Positions 24,099 through 32,161 of a stretch of 32,161 nt of DNA are shown here, piece by piece. The translations under genes and the position numbers were made by a program. The notes under the pieces were generated by a model, which was not told the origin of the DNA, did not search any database, and saw only the letters and a list, made by a program, of their open reading frames with translations. The stretch comes from Halobacteriales archaeon QS_5_70_15. Its GTDB lineage: Archaea > Halobacteriota > Halobacteria > Halobacteriales > Haloarculaceae. Every line of letters starts with the position of its first letter. Position 1 is the stretch's first letter. The stretch spans positions 1 to 32,161 of the forward strand of contig PXRQ01000083.1 of NCBI GenBank assembly GCA_003022005.1, written 5' to 3'.

Positions 24099-25445
24099 AT
24101 GGCAGAGCGACAGCTCGCGACGCGGCAGGAGTCGGCGAACATCCCGCACTGGTACTCCCCGGACAGCGACCTCCCGACGATCACCCGCGGCGACGGCGCG
24201 TGGGTGTACGACGACGAGGGCGACGAGCACCTCGACTTCGTCTCGCAGCTCTACTGCGTCAACGCCGGGCACGGGAACGCGACCATCGTCGAGCGGATGA
24301 AGGAACAGCTCGACCGGGTTCAGTACGTCTCCCCGTCGAAGCACAACGACACGCGTTCGGAGCTGGCGGGTCGGCTCGCGGAGGTCGCCCCGGGGAACCT
24401 CACGGACGTGTTCTTCTCGGTGAGCGGGAGCGAGGCCAACGAGGCGGCCATCCAGCTCGCCCGCTCGTACCAGGACGCCCCGAAGATCCTCACCCGGTGG
24501 CAGTCCTACCACGGGGCGACCTACGGCGCGGGGGCGCTCACGGGCGACCCGAGCACCCGCTCGACCATCGAGGAGCACGCGGCGACCACGGGGTACGCGA
24601 AGTTCCTCCCACCGCTGACGGCCAACGACGCCTTCGAGGCGGACTCGGAGGCGGAACTCGCCCGCAAGGCCGCCGACCACCTCGAGTTCGTCATCCGGAA
24701 CGAGGGCCCCGACTCCGTGGCCGCCGTGATGATGGAGCCGATCGGCGGCACCTCCGGGGCCTACCCGGCACCCGAGGGCTACTTCCCCCGCGTCCGGGAG
24801 ATCTGTGACGAGTACGACGTGCTGCTGATCGCCGACGAGGTCATCACCGGGTTCGGCCGGTGTGGCGACTGGTTCGGCATCGGGACGGAGGGCGTCGAGC
24901 CGGACATGATCACGTTCGCCAAGGGCGTCACCAGCGCCTACGCGCCGCTGGCCGGCGTCGTCACCGGCCCGGAGATGGCCGACCACTTCCGCTCGGAGGG
25001 GATCGAGATCGGCCAGACGTTCAGCGGCCACCCCGTCGCGTGCGCGGCCGGGCTGGGCGCGATGGACGCCTACGAGGGCGGCCTCATCGACAACGTCCGC
25101 GAGCAAGCGCCGTATCTCGAGTCGCGTCTCGAGGAGCTGGTGGAGAAGTACGACGTCGTCGAGGAGGCGCGCGGCCGCGGGTTCCACTGGGCGCTCACGT
25201 TCGCCGACCCGGAGACCGGCGAGCCGTTCTTCGACCCCTGGGCCGACGACGAGGACGAGGACGAGGACGAGGTCGACAACCCGGTCGAGGAGGTCCGCGA
25301 GGTCGCGATGGACCACGGCGTCATGTTCGGGAGCGGCCGGCCGGACGTGCAGGTGATCCTGTCGCCGACGCTCGGCGTCGGCGAGTCGGAGATCGACACC
25401 GCGGTCGACGTCCTCGACGACGCCGTCGCGTCGGTGTTCGACTGA
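24099..25445 (+). CDS. Class III (PLP) aminotransferase
   Basis: A 448-aa fold-type I aminotransferase of the omega-amino-acid/putrescine/GABA group. Conserved parts are 'DEHLDFVSQLYCVNAGHGNA', 'VFFSVSGSEANEAAIQLARS', 'SYHGATYGAGALTGD', 'VMMEPIGGTSGAYPAPEGYF', 'LLIADEVITGFGRCGDWFG' (Asp246 binds the pyridine N), and 'ITFAKGVTSAYAPLAGVV' with Lys275 as the PLP Schiff-base residue. A small acidic insertion (ADDEDEDEDEVDNPVEE) lies in the C-terminal domain. The next gene starts 2 nt after the stop codon, so the pair is an operon. Next to a deacetylase-like gene and DadA-like oxidases, a role in polyamine or omega-amino-acid breakdown is likely but inferred. Confidence 0.93.
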   Translation: MAERQLATRQESANIPHWYSPDSDLPTITRGDGAWVYDDEGDEHLDFVSQLYCVNAGHGNATIVERMKEQLDRVQYVSPSKHNDTRSELAGRLAEVAPGNLTDVFFSVSGSEANEAAIQLARSYQDAPKILTRWQSYHGATYGAGALTGDPSTRSTIEEHAATTGYAKFLPPLTANDAFEADSEAELARKAADHLEFVIRNEGPDSVAAVMMEPIGGTSGAYPAPEGYFPRVREICDEYDVLLIADEVITGFGRCGDWFGIGTEGVEPDMITFAKGVTSAYAPLAGVVTGPEMADHFRSEGIEIGQTFSGHPVACAAGLGAMDAYEGGLIDNVREQAPYLESRLEELVEKYDVVEEARGRGFHWALTFADPETGEPFFDPWADDEDEDEDEVDNPVEEVREVAMDHGVMFGSGRPDVQVILSPTLGVGESEIDTAVDVLDDAVASVFD

Positions 25446-25447
25446 GC

Positions 25448-26539
25448 GTGCCCGTCGAGGTCCGCTACGACGAGGTCTTCCTGGCACACGAACAGCCCGA
25501 CGGCGCCTACGACCTCCCGCTCCGGGAAACCGAGGTGGCCGAGCCCCACCCGGACCGTCCCGAGCGGCTCGTGAACATCGAGCGGATGCTCCGGACCCAC
25601 CTCGGGGAGCACGCGACGTGGCCGGGGGTCGAACCCGCGAGCCGGGGACAGATCGAACGGGTCCACGACCCCGACTACCTCGACGGCATCGAGGACCTCG
25701 CGGCGTCGGGCGGTGGCCGCATCGAGGCCACGACCGGCGTTTCGCCCGAGACGCCCGAGGCGGTACGGCACGCCGCCGGGGCGAGCATCGGGTCCGCCGA
25801 ACGGGCTCTCGGGAGCGACGCCGACACCGTCCCGTACGCGCTGGTCCGCCCGAGCGGGCACCACGCACAGCCCGCGCGGGCGGACGGCTACTGCCTCGTC
25901 AACAACGTCGCCGTCGCCGCCGAGCACGCCATCGCGACCGGCGCCGCCGAGCGGGTGGCGGTCGTCGACTGGGACGTCCACCCGGGCAACGGGACCCAGG
26001 AGTGTTTCTACGACCGCGACGACGTGCTGTTCGTCAGCCTCCACAACGACTTCGGCTCGTGGGGGCCAGCCCACCCCCAGACCTCGCGGCTCGACGAGCG
26101 CGGGACGGGCGACGGCGAGGGCTACACGGTGAACGTCCCCCTCCCCCCGGGAACCGGGAACGACGGCTACGCGCTGGCGTTCGACCGGGTGGTCGAACCT
26201 GTCGTCAGGGCGTTCGACCCCGATCTCCTGCTCGTCAGTGCCGGCCAGGACGGGAGCCAGATGGACCCGAACGGATCCAACGTCCTGACGATGGGGGGCT
26301 TCCGCGGGATGGGAAAGCGGGTCCGCGCGCTCGCTGACGGGAACCTCGCGCTCGTCCAGGAGGGCGGGTACAGCGTCAGCCACCTCGCGTACTGTACCCT
26401 GGGAGCCATCGAGGGGGCCATCGGCGTCGAGTCGGGGGTCCGGGACCGCTACGACCTGCTCGAGGAGTGCAACCCCGCCACCGGGGACTGGATCGACGAC
26501 GCCGTCGCGGCATACGAGGCGTTCTGGCCGGTGGGGTAG
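25448..26539 (+). CDS. Histone-deacetylase-superfamily hydrolase (acetylpolyamine amidohydrolase-like)
   Basis: A 363-aa zinc hydrolase starting at GTG 25448, two bases after the aminotransferase stop. Motifs are 'AEPHPDRPERLVNIERML', 'VRPSGHHAQPARADGYCLVN' with the charge-relay His138/His139, 'VAVVDWDVHPGNGTQECFYD' with zinc ligands Asp176 and His178, and 'LLLVSAGQDGSQMDPNGSNV' carrying the third ligand Asp. The family removes acetyl or other acyl groups from lysine or polyamines. Coupling to an aminotransferase favours small amine substrates such as N-acetylpolyamines over histone-like proteins. 'HPGN' instead of the usual 'HHGN' follows the zinc motif, a known variation in acetylpolyamine-type members. 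Substrate is inferred. Confidence 0.9.
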   Translation: MPVEVRYDEVFLAHEQPDGAYDLPLRETEVAEPHPDRPERLVNIERMLRTHLGEHATWPGVEPASRGQIERVHDPDYLDGIEDLAASGGGRIEATTGVSPETPEAVRHAAGASIGSAERALGSDADTVPYALVRPSGHHAQPARADGYCLVNNVAVAAEHAIATGAAERVAVVDWDVHPGNGTQECFYDRDDVLFVSLHNDFGSWGPAHPQTSRLDERGTGDGEGYTVNVPLPPGTGNDGYALAFDRVVEPVVRAFDPDLLLVSAGQDGSQMDPNGSNVLTMGGFRGMGKRVRALADGNLALVQEGGYSVSHLAYCTLGAIEGAIGVESGVRDRYDLLEECNPATGDWIDDAVAAYEAFWPVG

Positions 26540-26705
26540 GTCGGGGAGAGGTCGAACGGTACTGCCCCGAGTGCTGTTCGGTGGCCCGACGTACCTCTCG
26601 GGCGGGACTGAAAGGGGCAGTCGGCTTTCGGGACTGTGTCAGTGTCCGGATGATCAACACACCCCGCCCCCGAACATCGTGCCTCTGATGAGGATACAGC
26701 AGATC

Positions 26706-27884
26706 CTAGGCGCTGATCGAGACGAACTCGAACTCCCGGGAGCGCGAATCGAAGCGGTCGAGCGCGAACGTCGAGAGGGGGAAGCCGGGATCCTCGCCCG
26801 CGAGGAGCGCCCGGACGCCGCGCGAGGCGACCGGCGCGGTCATGACTCCCCGGCCGTGGAACCCCGTGGCGACGACCAGACCCTCCGGGGCGTCGGCGGG
26901 CGCGTCGACGATGGGCCGGGTGTCCGGCGTCGCCCCGTCGACGCCCGCCCACCCGTCGACGAACGTAGCGTCGTCCGTCCCCTCGAAGACCCCAGGGAGG
27001 AGTTCGGCGGCGTGCTGGCGGAACGCCTCGTCCTCGTCCCGGCTCGCGCCCTCGGGGTCGTCCTCGGCGACGGACCAGCCGCCGAGGAGGAGGTCGCCGT
27101 TGTGCTCCGGCCGCCAGTAGACGTGGTCGTCGGGGAGCCACCCGATCGGCAGGTCCGAGGCGTCCTCGCCCGGGTCGACGACGACACACTGGGTCCGGTA
27201 GGGCCGGATCGGGAGCGCTACCAGGTCGGCGAGGAGATCGGCGGTCCGCCACCCGGCCGCAGCGACGATCCCGTCGGCCTCGACGACGCCCGCCCCGGTC
27301 TCGACGCCCGTGACGGCGTCGTTCTCCACTCGCACGGCGTCCACGGTCGTGTCGGTCCGGAACTCCGCGCCCCGCTCCGCCGCGTCGTCCCGGAGCGTCG
27401 TCGCGAACGTGTACGGGTCGACCCAGCCGGTTCCCTCGAAGGCCACCGCGCCGACGCCCCCCGAGGTGTCGATCCGCGGGTAGCGCTCGGCGAGCCGCCC
27501 GCTCTCGACGAACGACACCGCGACCCCGTCGGCGGAGAGTCGCTCGACGCGGCGACGGGCTTCCCCCTCCCGATCCGGCGGGATCGGCTCCACGCTCTCG
27601 CGCTCGGTGTACCGGAACCGCCGGGTGCCGTCGTACGCCCGAAAGAACCCGTTGGCCGGATCCGAGATCGACGGGAGGTCCGAGTAGGAGGGGGTCATCG
27701 TGATCAGCCCCGCGGCGCGCGCGGTCGCCCCGCCGGCGACCCGACCCCGCTCGACGACGACCACCTCGTGGTCCGGCGCAAGTTCGCGGGCGACCGCACA
27801 GCCGATCACCCCACCGCCGACGACGGCCACCCGGTCGGTCCTCCCGGCGTCGTGCGGCCCCGGTGGGAGGTCGTACGAGGGCAC
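26706..27884 (-). CDS. FAD-dependent oxidoreductase, DadA/glycine oxidase type
   Basis: A 392-aa oxidoreductase of the D-amino-acid dehydrogenase/glycine and sarcosine oxidase family. GTG 27884 (complement) is taken as start; a T-rich box (complement of 27912-27919) is about 31 nt upstream. The FAD fold is complete: 'RVAVVGGGVIGCAVARELA' (residues 18-36), 'EVVVVERGRVAGGATARAAG' with Glu45 for the ribose, 'TGWVDPYTFATTLRDDAAER', 'IRPYRTQCVVVDPGE', and the final FAD-binding 'GLVVATGFHGRGVMTAPVAS'. It is a paralogue of the broken gene at 22843-23906. The two flank the aminotransferase-deacetylase operon, convergent with it on this side. It probably oxidises an amine or N-methyl amino acid, with electrons going to the respiratory chain. 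Confidence 0.9.
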   Translation of the reverse strand: MPSYDLPPGPHDAGRTDRVAVVGGGVIGCAVARELAPDHEVVVVERGRVAGGATARAAGLITMTPSYSDLPSISDPANGFFRAYDGTRRFRYTERESVEPIPPDREGEARRRVERLSADGVAVSFVESGRLAERYPRIDTSGGVGAVAFEGTGWVDPYTFATTLRDDAAERGAEFRTDTTVDAVRVENDAVTGVETGAGVVEADGIVAAAGWRTADLLADLVALPIRPYRTQCVVVDPGEDASDLPIGWLPDDHVYWRPEHNGDLLLGGWSVAEDDPEGASRDEDEAFRQHAAELLPGVFEGTDDATFVDGWAGVDGATPDTRPIVDAPADAPEGLVVATGFHGRGVMTAPVASRGVRALLAGEDPGFPLSTFALDRFDSRSREFEFVSISA

Positions 27885-28321
27885 GATGAGGGGCGGCTAC
27901 GCCGGCGACGGTCAAAAAGGGGCAGGGCCGAGGGATCGCGTCACGTCCCGGGAGTGAACTGCCCCCGGCGTCTGTACGTTCGGGGAGCGACGCCGGCGGA
28001 TCCGGGGGGCACGAGTACCGCCGTCCGATAGCCGACGCAACCGCTCGACGCAGTGGCGGGGTCTTGTTACTCTCCCCTCCCGAGCGAGGTTCCACCCACC
28101 GGTCGTTTCTTCCCGGCGGCCCGACGGAACGGAAGTATCCGGGCACGCCGAGCGTGTCGTTCGAACGGGCTGGTCACGTCCGGCGTCGAAGGACCCCGGA
28201 GTGGTCGGTCGCTGAAGGATCCGGCGGCAGGCGGCCCGGCTCCGGTTCGTCGGACCGAGCGACCGGGCCTCGTCGGACGGGCGTCACGCGCCGGACCGCA
28301 AGACAGATACCGAGACGCGCG
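27885..28321. other. Intergenic stretch, divergent promoter region
   Basis: About 440 nt between divergent genes. It holds the promoter of the minus-strand oxidoreductase (27905-27920). Plus-strand frames remain open here but are Arg/Pro/Ser-rich and lack acidic residues, so I do not call them coding. A weak TATA-like AGATACC occurs at about 28306-28312. Confidence 0.4.
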
Positions 28322-29089
28322 GTGTTCCCCCTCGTGCAGACCCTCCACGGGGCCCCCGAGCGCGAGTCGCCACGGTCGGCGCGTCAGCCCACGGTCAGGG
28401 GCTGTGCCTGCGTGCTCGTCTATACCGCGGCGTTCGTCGCGGTCACCCTCGTGGGGTTCGCGCCCCTGCCGGATCGGCTCGAGCGACCGCTCCAGCGCGG
28501 CCTGCTCCGGCCGGCGGCGTGGGCCGGTGGCCGCGTCGACTGGACGGCCCACGGCTGGGTCGACAGGACCCGCCGCCGGCTGGGGACCGACCCGCGGTTC
28601 AGGGCGTTCACCCGGCTGGTACTCGACGACGCGGTATCCGCGGCCGACGAGGCTGCCGGGTACGTCGGGACCGTCGACTCCCCGGCCGGGAACGATCCGT
28701 GTGCCTGGACCGAGCGGCGGCTCGTCGAGGCGGGGTTCCACCGGAACCCGACGGCGTACCTCGAGTACCGCGAGCGGGGTCGACGCGAGTTCGAGCACTC
28801 CTCGTGGGCGCTCCGCTCGTCCGTCGACGCCGACCACCAGCTCCACGTCCGGCTGTTCCGCTCGGGCGGGTCCGTCGACGTGTACGGCCACTGGGAGCCG
28901 TCGGTGGCGGCCGGCGGGGGCCACTACGGCCGTCCGGACTACCGGACGGGCGTCGCGACGGCGCTCGCGGTGTTCGACCGCGAGGGCATCCCGTTCGGGC
29001 GGCTGGACGAGATCGGGGACGCGGTCCCCGACGACGTCGCCGAGGGGCTCGGAGCGACGGCGCTCGTGAGTCAGGACGGCCTCGAGTGA
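28322..29089 (+). CDS. Hypothetical membrane-anchored protein
   Basis: A 255-aa protein if started at GTG 28322; GTG 28334 is an equal alternative, and the longer open frame upstream looks non-coding. There is one N-terminal hydrophobic span (CACVLVYTAAFVAVTLVGF, about residues 28-47), then a soluble domain with good haloarchaeal composition: 'AYLEYRERGRREFEHSSWAL', 'DADHQLHVRLFRSGGSVDVY', 'GHWEPSV', 'DYRTGVATALAVFDREGIPF'. I do not recognise the family. The 'HVRLFRSGGSVDVYGHWE' region followed by a C-terminal helix looks like a small alpha/beta domain. It is convergent with the next gene across a palindromic repeat. Confidence 0.6.
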   Translation: MFPLVQTLHGAPERESPRSARQPTVRGCACVLVYTAAFVAVTLVGFAPLPDRLERPLQRGLLRPAAWAGGRVDWTAHGWVDRTRRRLGTDPRFRAFTRLVLDDAVSAADEAAGYVGTVDSPAGNDPCAWTERRLVEAGFHRNPTAYLEYRERGRREFEHSSWALRSSVDADHQLHVRLFRSGGSVDVYGHWEPSVAAGGGHYGRPDYRTGVATALAVFDREGIPFGRLDEIGDAVPDDVAEGLGATALVSQDGLE

Positions 29090-29134
29090 GCGACGCCGGG
29101 GCAGGTCGCGTCGAACCGATACCGCAGGGCGGTC

Positions 29135-29219
29135 TCGTACGGATCGTTGTAACGATTTACCGCCGATCACTCGAACGGGGTCCGTGGTCGGCGGTAAAGG
29201 ACTACAATAATCCGTATCA
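29135..29219. repeat. 85-bp palindromic repeat, copy 2 (between convergent genes)
   Basis: Same architecture and length as 22761-22845. The stem is TTTACCGCCGATCAC / GTGGTCGGCGGTAAA, with 13-nt loop TCGAACGGGGTCC and outer arms TCGTACGGATCGTTGTAACG and (complement) TGATACGGATTATTGTAGTC. Its left arm resembles the right arm of copy 1 and vice versa. The terminal TGA (complement) is again the stop codon of the minus-strand gene. Confidence 0.85.
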
Positions 29220-29498
29220 GTCCGGAGGCTGGTCGTCCGTGGAGGTATCGCCCGCCGAACCGTAGCGCGTCAGCGCGAGAGCGTAGAGGAGTCCCTTGCC
29301 GACGCCGAAGACGGCCACGGCGATGCCGAATCGGCTGGCCGTCCGGGCGTTCCTGAGCGGGCCGAGCCACGAGACGCCGGGGGTGAGCGCGCCGAGCACG
29401 CCCGGCCTGACGTAGACGAGGAGCCCGGCGAGGGCGGTGGCGACGGCGTCGACGGCGAGCGCGGTTCGGAACCGGGGGGAGTCGAACGTGTCCAGCAC
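29217..29498 (-). CDS. Small hypothetical membrane protein
   Basis: GTG 29498 (complement) gives 93 residues, VLDTFDSPRFRTALAVDAVA. The open frame extends to 29585, but the added residues look non-coding. Two hydrophobic segments are visible (TALAVDAVATALAGLLVYVR and FGIAVAVFGVGKGLLYALAL), separated by 'GALTPGVSWLGPLRNARTA', with a polar acidic C-terminus. No family is recognised. The stop codon is supplied by the palindromic repeat. The second candidate start makes the N-terminus uncertain. Confidence 0.5.
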   Translation of the reverse strand: MLDTFDSPRFRTALAVDAVATALAGLLVYVRPGVLGALTPGVSWLGPLRNARTASRFGIAVAVFGVGKGLLYALALTRYGSAGDTSTDDQPPD

Positions 29499-30362
29499 GC
29501 AAGCGTCTCCACGGAGGGGCGGCAAAGTCCTGTCGACCGGGCTGGCGGTAGCGTCCTGTCGATCCCCGGCGGGAACCGCGGTCAACGGCTGCCTGTAGTG
29601 CCGATCGGAACCGGTAACACCTCGGGTGGAGCCGTGCCCACCGTCCGCGAGTAAAGACTTTCAAACGCTACTGTAGCGGGTGTCTCCCGCGAGTTTCGGT
29701 GTCACCACCTCCCTGCCAGCGGTGTCGCGCCCGGAGTTCGGGGACGACGTACGCCAGCTACGGGGGAACGACGAGAACCCGCGGGCCCCCGTCACGTGGT
29801 TGAGCGCCGTCCCCCACTACGGTCCCGGACGGTCCCCGTTCCTCGGTCTACCGTCGCGGTGGCTGGCGTTCCCCGCGCCGGTCCACCGGTTCGATATTGT
29901 CGACGCGACGGTCGTGGGGATGGCGTTCGTCCCGCTGGTCGTCGCGGCGGGCCGGATCGGGCTCCTCCGGCCGGGTCTCGGCCGGGTCGGGGTGTGGCGG
30001 CCATCGCTCGGTGGCACCACCTCCGGGGTCGTCGACAGCTTTCGGGTCTGCCTCAGCCGGTCGGTACTCCTCGACGCCACGTCCGTGTGGGTCGCCTACG
30101 GGACTGTGTGGCTGTCTTCGCGGGCCGAGCCGTTCACGTCGTTCGAGGTCCCGGCGACCGTCGCCGTCGCGTTACCGAGTCCGCTGCTCGAGGCGGTCAC
30201 CAGCGTCGCGTCGCCCTCGATGTCGGGGTCCACGGCGACCACCTGTTCGAACCTCGGGGTCGAATACCCGGGCGTGTCGGAGCGATAGCCGGGGCCACTA
30301 ATATTCACTACTGATCGAATGAATTTTTAATATTTGCGAACAGCTGACGCCCGGATGAGCAA
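29499..30362. other. 864-nt stretch without a confident gene
   Basis: Two overlapping candidates exist and I cannot decide between them. On the plus strand, a frame ending at 30288 has hydrophobic, GC3-rich sequence (VDATVVGMAFVPLVVAAGRI) from about 29900. On the minus strand, GTG 30308 to TAG 30096 encodes 70 acidic residues (VNISGPGYRSDTPGYSTPRF) with an AT-rich box (30320-30336) upstream. Either could be a remnant of a once larger gene. 30296-30345 is AT-rich and probably contains promoter elements. Confidence 0.35.
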
Positions 30363-30370
30363 TTCTTATA
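30363..30370 (+). promoter_or_regulatory. TATA box of the ABC importer operon
   Basis: TTCTTATA is centred about 30 nt before ATG 30397, consistent with a leaderless transcript. Confidence 0.6.
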
Positions 30371-30396
30371 CGTTCACTCCGGCAACCCCGTGTCGT

Positions 30397-31950
30397 ATGC
30401 CAAACAGAGACAGCCTGAACAGGCGGCACGTACTCGAGCTCGGCGGGACGGGGCTCGTGGCCTCGCTGGCCGGCTGCAGCGGTCTCGGTGGCGGTGGCGG
30501 TGGCGGCGGCAGCGGCAGCGAGGACTTCCTGTCGGCCGCCCAGGAGCTCGGGCTCGGCGAGAACTACCAGGCCCGCCGCATCGGGGCGGCCGACGACTGG
30601 CCCATCGAGGCCCGGCGCGACGTCCCCGACCGACAGAACGACACCACGTGGACGGACAGCGGCGCGTTCCAGAGCGCCGTCGAGAACGACGTCTGGGCCC
30701 CGCCGGAGGGATGGGACGATACGGCCGCCGGCGAGGTCGAGACCATGCAGATCCTCAACCACGGGGCGGCGAACATGGAGTACGACCCGGCGACGCTGGC
30801 GGCCCACGAGCTGTTCGAGGAGAAGACGGGCATCGAGCTCGACGTCATCGAGATCGGCGTCGACCAGGCGAACACCCGCGAGCAGCAGTTCCTCTCCTCG
30901 GAGGAGGGGCAGCCCCACGCGTTCAACGTCGACGGCATCCTCGTCCCGCAGTTCGTCCAGCAGGGCTACCTCGAGGTGACCGACGCGCTCTACCCGGAGG
31001 GCTCCTACGAACCGTACGTTCCCGCGCTCGAAAGCCTCGTCACGTGGGACCTCGACGAGACGACCGAGGGGACCCACACCTACGGCTACCCGAACATCGG
31101 CGAGGCGAGCATGGGCCACCTCCGGGCCGACCTCGTCGAGGAGCAGGGTATCGATCCCTCGCGGTTCCAGGGCGAGTGGTCCTGGGATCTCCTCGAGGAG
31201 CTGGGCGAGGCGTTCGAGGGGACCGACGTGAACGCGTTCGCGTTCTACGCCGGCACCTCGACCTACCTCGCCTACTCGTTCCGCGAACTGCTGTTCCAGC
31301 AGGGCGGGAGCATGCTCGAGGACGACGGCACCGTGGTGATGAACTCCGAGGAGGCCGTGCGCGCGGTCCAGAAGATGAAGGACTGGCGCGACGCGGGCAT
31401 CGTGCCCAGCGACGTCATCTCCTACGGCGAGGGTGACATCGTGGACCTCTTCGCCGCGGGGCAGGTAGCGTACACGACCGCGTTCAGCGACTTCATCCCC
31501 CGGCTGCTCCAGGAGTACGAGCCCGGCAGCGAGTACCAGGTCGTCACGCCGCCGGCGGCGAACGCCGGGCCGTCGCCGACCCAGGCCGGGCTGGTCGCCC
31601 CGAACTCGACGAGCATCAACCGGTTCTCCGACACCGGTCACAAGCTGGCCGCGATGCTGTACGGCGACCTGAAACTCTCCTACTTCAGCCAGTGGCTGGA
31701 GTTCACCAACGAGGGGAACATCTCGTACATCGACCAGGTGTACGCCGACTCCGCGGAGAACGAGTTCGTCACGTTCGGGGACGCCATCGGGAACGCCATC
31801 GAGAACGGCCAGCTCGAGCTGTTCCCGCAGATGTCCTCGGTGTTCCAGCAGATGCTCAGTCCGGTCCAGCGGGCGCTCCAAGGCGAGACCACGCCCCAGG
31901 AGGCCATGGACCAGGTCCAGGACTTCGTGGACAGCGAGATCAACGCATGA
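30397..31950 (+). CDS. ABC importer substrate-binding lipoprotein (sugar type)
   Basis: A 517-aa family 1 extracellular solute-binding protein. The N-terminus 'NRRHVLELGGTGLVASLAGC' has twin arginines at 9-10 and a lipobox with Cys27, so it is exported by Tat and lipid-anchored on the outer face of the membrane. A Gly/Ser linker (residues 29-41) follows. The mature part has the expected two-lobe pattern: 'HELFEEKTGIELDVIEIGVD', 'FNVDGILVPQFVQQGYLEVT', 'MNSEEAVRAVQKMKDWRDAG', 'DLFAAGQVAYTTAFSDFIPR'. It is acidic, as usual for secreted haloarchaeal proteins. The permease gene follows 30 nt downstream. Family 1 proteins bind sugars, oligosaccharides or glycerol-3-phosphate; the ligand is unknown. 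Confidence 0.92.
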   Translation: MPNRDSLNRRHVLELGGTGLVASLAGCSGLGGGGGGGGSGSEDFLSAAQELGLGENYQARRIGAADDWPIEARRDVPDRQNDTTWTDSGAFQSAVENDVWAPPEGWDDTAAGEVETMQILNHGAANMEYDPATLAAHELFEEKTGIELDVIEIGVDQANTREQQFLSSEEGQPHAFNVDGILVPQFVQQGYLEVTDALYPEGSYEPYVPALESLVTWDLDETTEGTHTYGYPNIGEASMGHLRADLVEEQGIDPSRFQGEWSWDLLEELGEAFEGTDVNAFAFYAGTSTYLAYSFRELLFQQGGSMLEDDGTVVMNSEEAVRAVQKMKDWRDAGIVPSDVISYGEGDIVDLFAAGQVAYTTAFSDFIPRLLQEYEPGSEYQVVTPPAANAGPSPTQAGLVAPNSTSINRFSDTGHKLAAMLYGDLKLSYFSQWLEFTNEGNISYIDQVYADSAENEFVTFGDAIGNAIENGQLELFPQMSSVFQQMLSPVQRALQGETTPQEAMDQVQDFVDSEINA

Positions 31951-31980
31951 ACACGAGCGGCGGACGATACTCGAGGAATC

Positions 31981-32161
31981 ATGGCCACTGAGGAGTTCGA
32001 GGGCGAGGCCGGCCCTCACGGCGGCGGCCTCACCGGCCGGGTCTCGGACTGGGTGGACGACCACGTCCGGACGGTGCTGCTCGGTCCGTCGCTGGTGGCG
32101 CTGTTCCTCGTGTTCATCTACCCGGCGGTGATGCTGCTGTGGCTGTCGCTGCAGAACACTC
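31981..32161 (+). CDS. ABC sugar transporter permease, N-terminal part (3' truncated)
   Basis: ATG 31981 (MATEEFEGEAGPHGGGLTGR) opens a frame to the window end. The N-terminus is a polar cytosolic stretch, then the first membrane span 'LLGPSLVALFLVFIYPAVML', the usual start of MalF/UgpA-type permeases ('P-x-x-x-x-L-x-x-F-x-x-Y-P'), followed by 'LWLSLQNT'. It follows the binding-protein gene directly, so it is the permease of the same importer. A second permease and an ATPase would be expected beyond the window. Confidence 0.85.
   Translation, partial: MATEEFEGEAGPHGGGLTGRVSDWVDDHVRTVLLGPSLVALFLVFIYPAVMLLWLSLQNT

Noticed and set aside
25245..25280. GAGGAC repeat tract as a microsatellite in the aminotransferase
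   Set aside because: It simply encodes an acidic surface loop (DEDEDE), common in haloarchaeal proteins, and keeps the frame.
29817..30080. Minus-strand ORF continuing the 30096-30308 candidate
   Set aside because: It is rich in Arg/Ser/Thr/Pro and lacks acidic residues, typical of a non-coding frame in this GC-rich DNA.
1..32161. CRISPR array, prophage, insertion-sequence transposase or integrase
   Set aside because: No regularly spaced direct repeats, transposase-like ORF, att-like duplication of the tRNA end or phage structural gene was seen.

Overview
The window reads as chromosomal DNA of a halophilic archaeon (class Halobacteria). The evidence is very high GC with codons mostly ending in G or C, acidic proteins, archaeal TATA boxes about 25-32 nt upstream of many start codons (leaderless-type promoters), a Tat-lipoprotein substrate-binding protein, and an archaeal PriS-Gins51 replication pair. 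I cannot name the genus.

Layout. 1-501 is the 3' end of a metallo-beta-lactamase-fold gene. 608-3657 is the most interesting block. It holds a 690-aa protein with a C-terminal CHAT (caspase-like) domain, convergent with two near-identical 43/44-residue hydrophobic peptides that have their own TATA box, and then a divergent JAMM/MPN-like gene preceded by a 15-codon leader ORF. 3759-5628 (minus) carries a DUF5799-like protein and an acyl-CoA dehydrogenase with a short palindrome-bearing in-frame insert. tRNA-Glu(UUC) lies at 6130-6204. 6825-10356 is a run of damaged genes: an S49 peptidase (frameshift), a GATase/DUF4350-like membrane protein (frameshift) and an Hsp20 (stop codon plus frameshift), with one small intact gene between them. 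10907-12892 is a long-chain acyl-CoA synthetase. 13031-15270 (minus) is gins51 and priS with a 4-nt overlap. 15432-16730 is a geranylgeranyl-reductase-like flavoprotein that seems to lack a segment of its FAD fold. Then come a DCC thiol oxidoreductase, a second AMP-forming acyl-CoA ligase, an amidohydrolase and an MFS transporter.

22843-27884 is an amine/amino-acid metabolism island. A class III aminotransferase and a histone-deacetylase/acetylpolyamine-amidohydrolase-like gene form a tight operon. This is flanked by two DadA-type FAD oxidoreductase paralogues on the minus strand; one is intact and the other has lost about 30 codons of its Rossmann fold and is out of frame. The window ends with membrane/hypothetical genes and the start of a sugar-type ABC importer operon (binding protein plus a partial permease).

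Two full copies of an 85-bp palindromic repeat lie between convergent gene pairs (22761-22845 and 29135-29219), and a half copy lies at 4391-4425. In all three the repeat terminus TGATACGGA supplies the stop codon of the adjacent minus-strand gene. The best candidate for a poorly described system is the CHAT protease plus tandem small-peptide locus.
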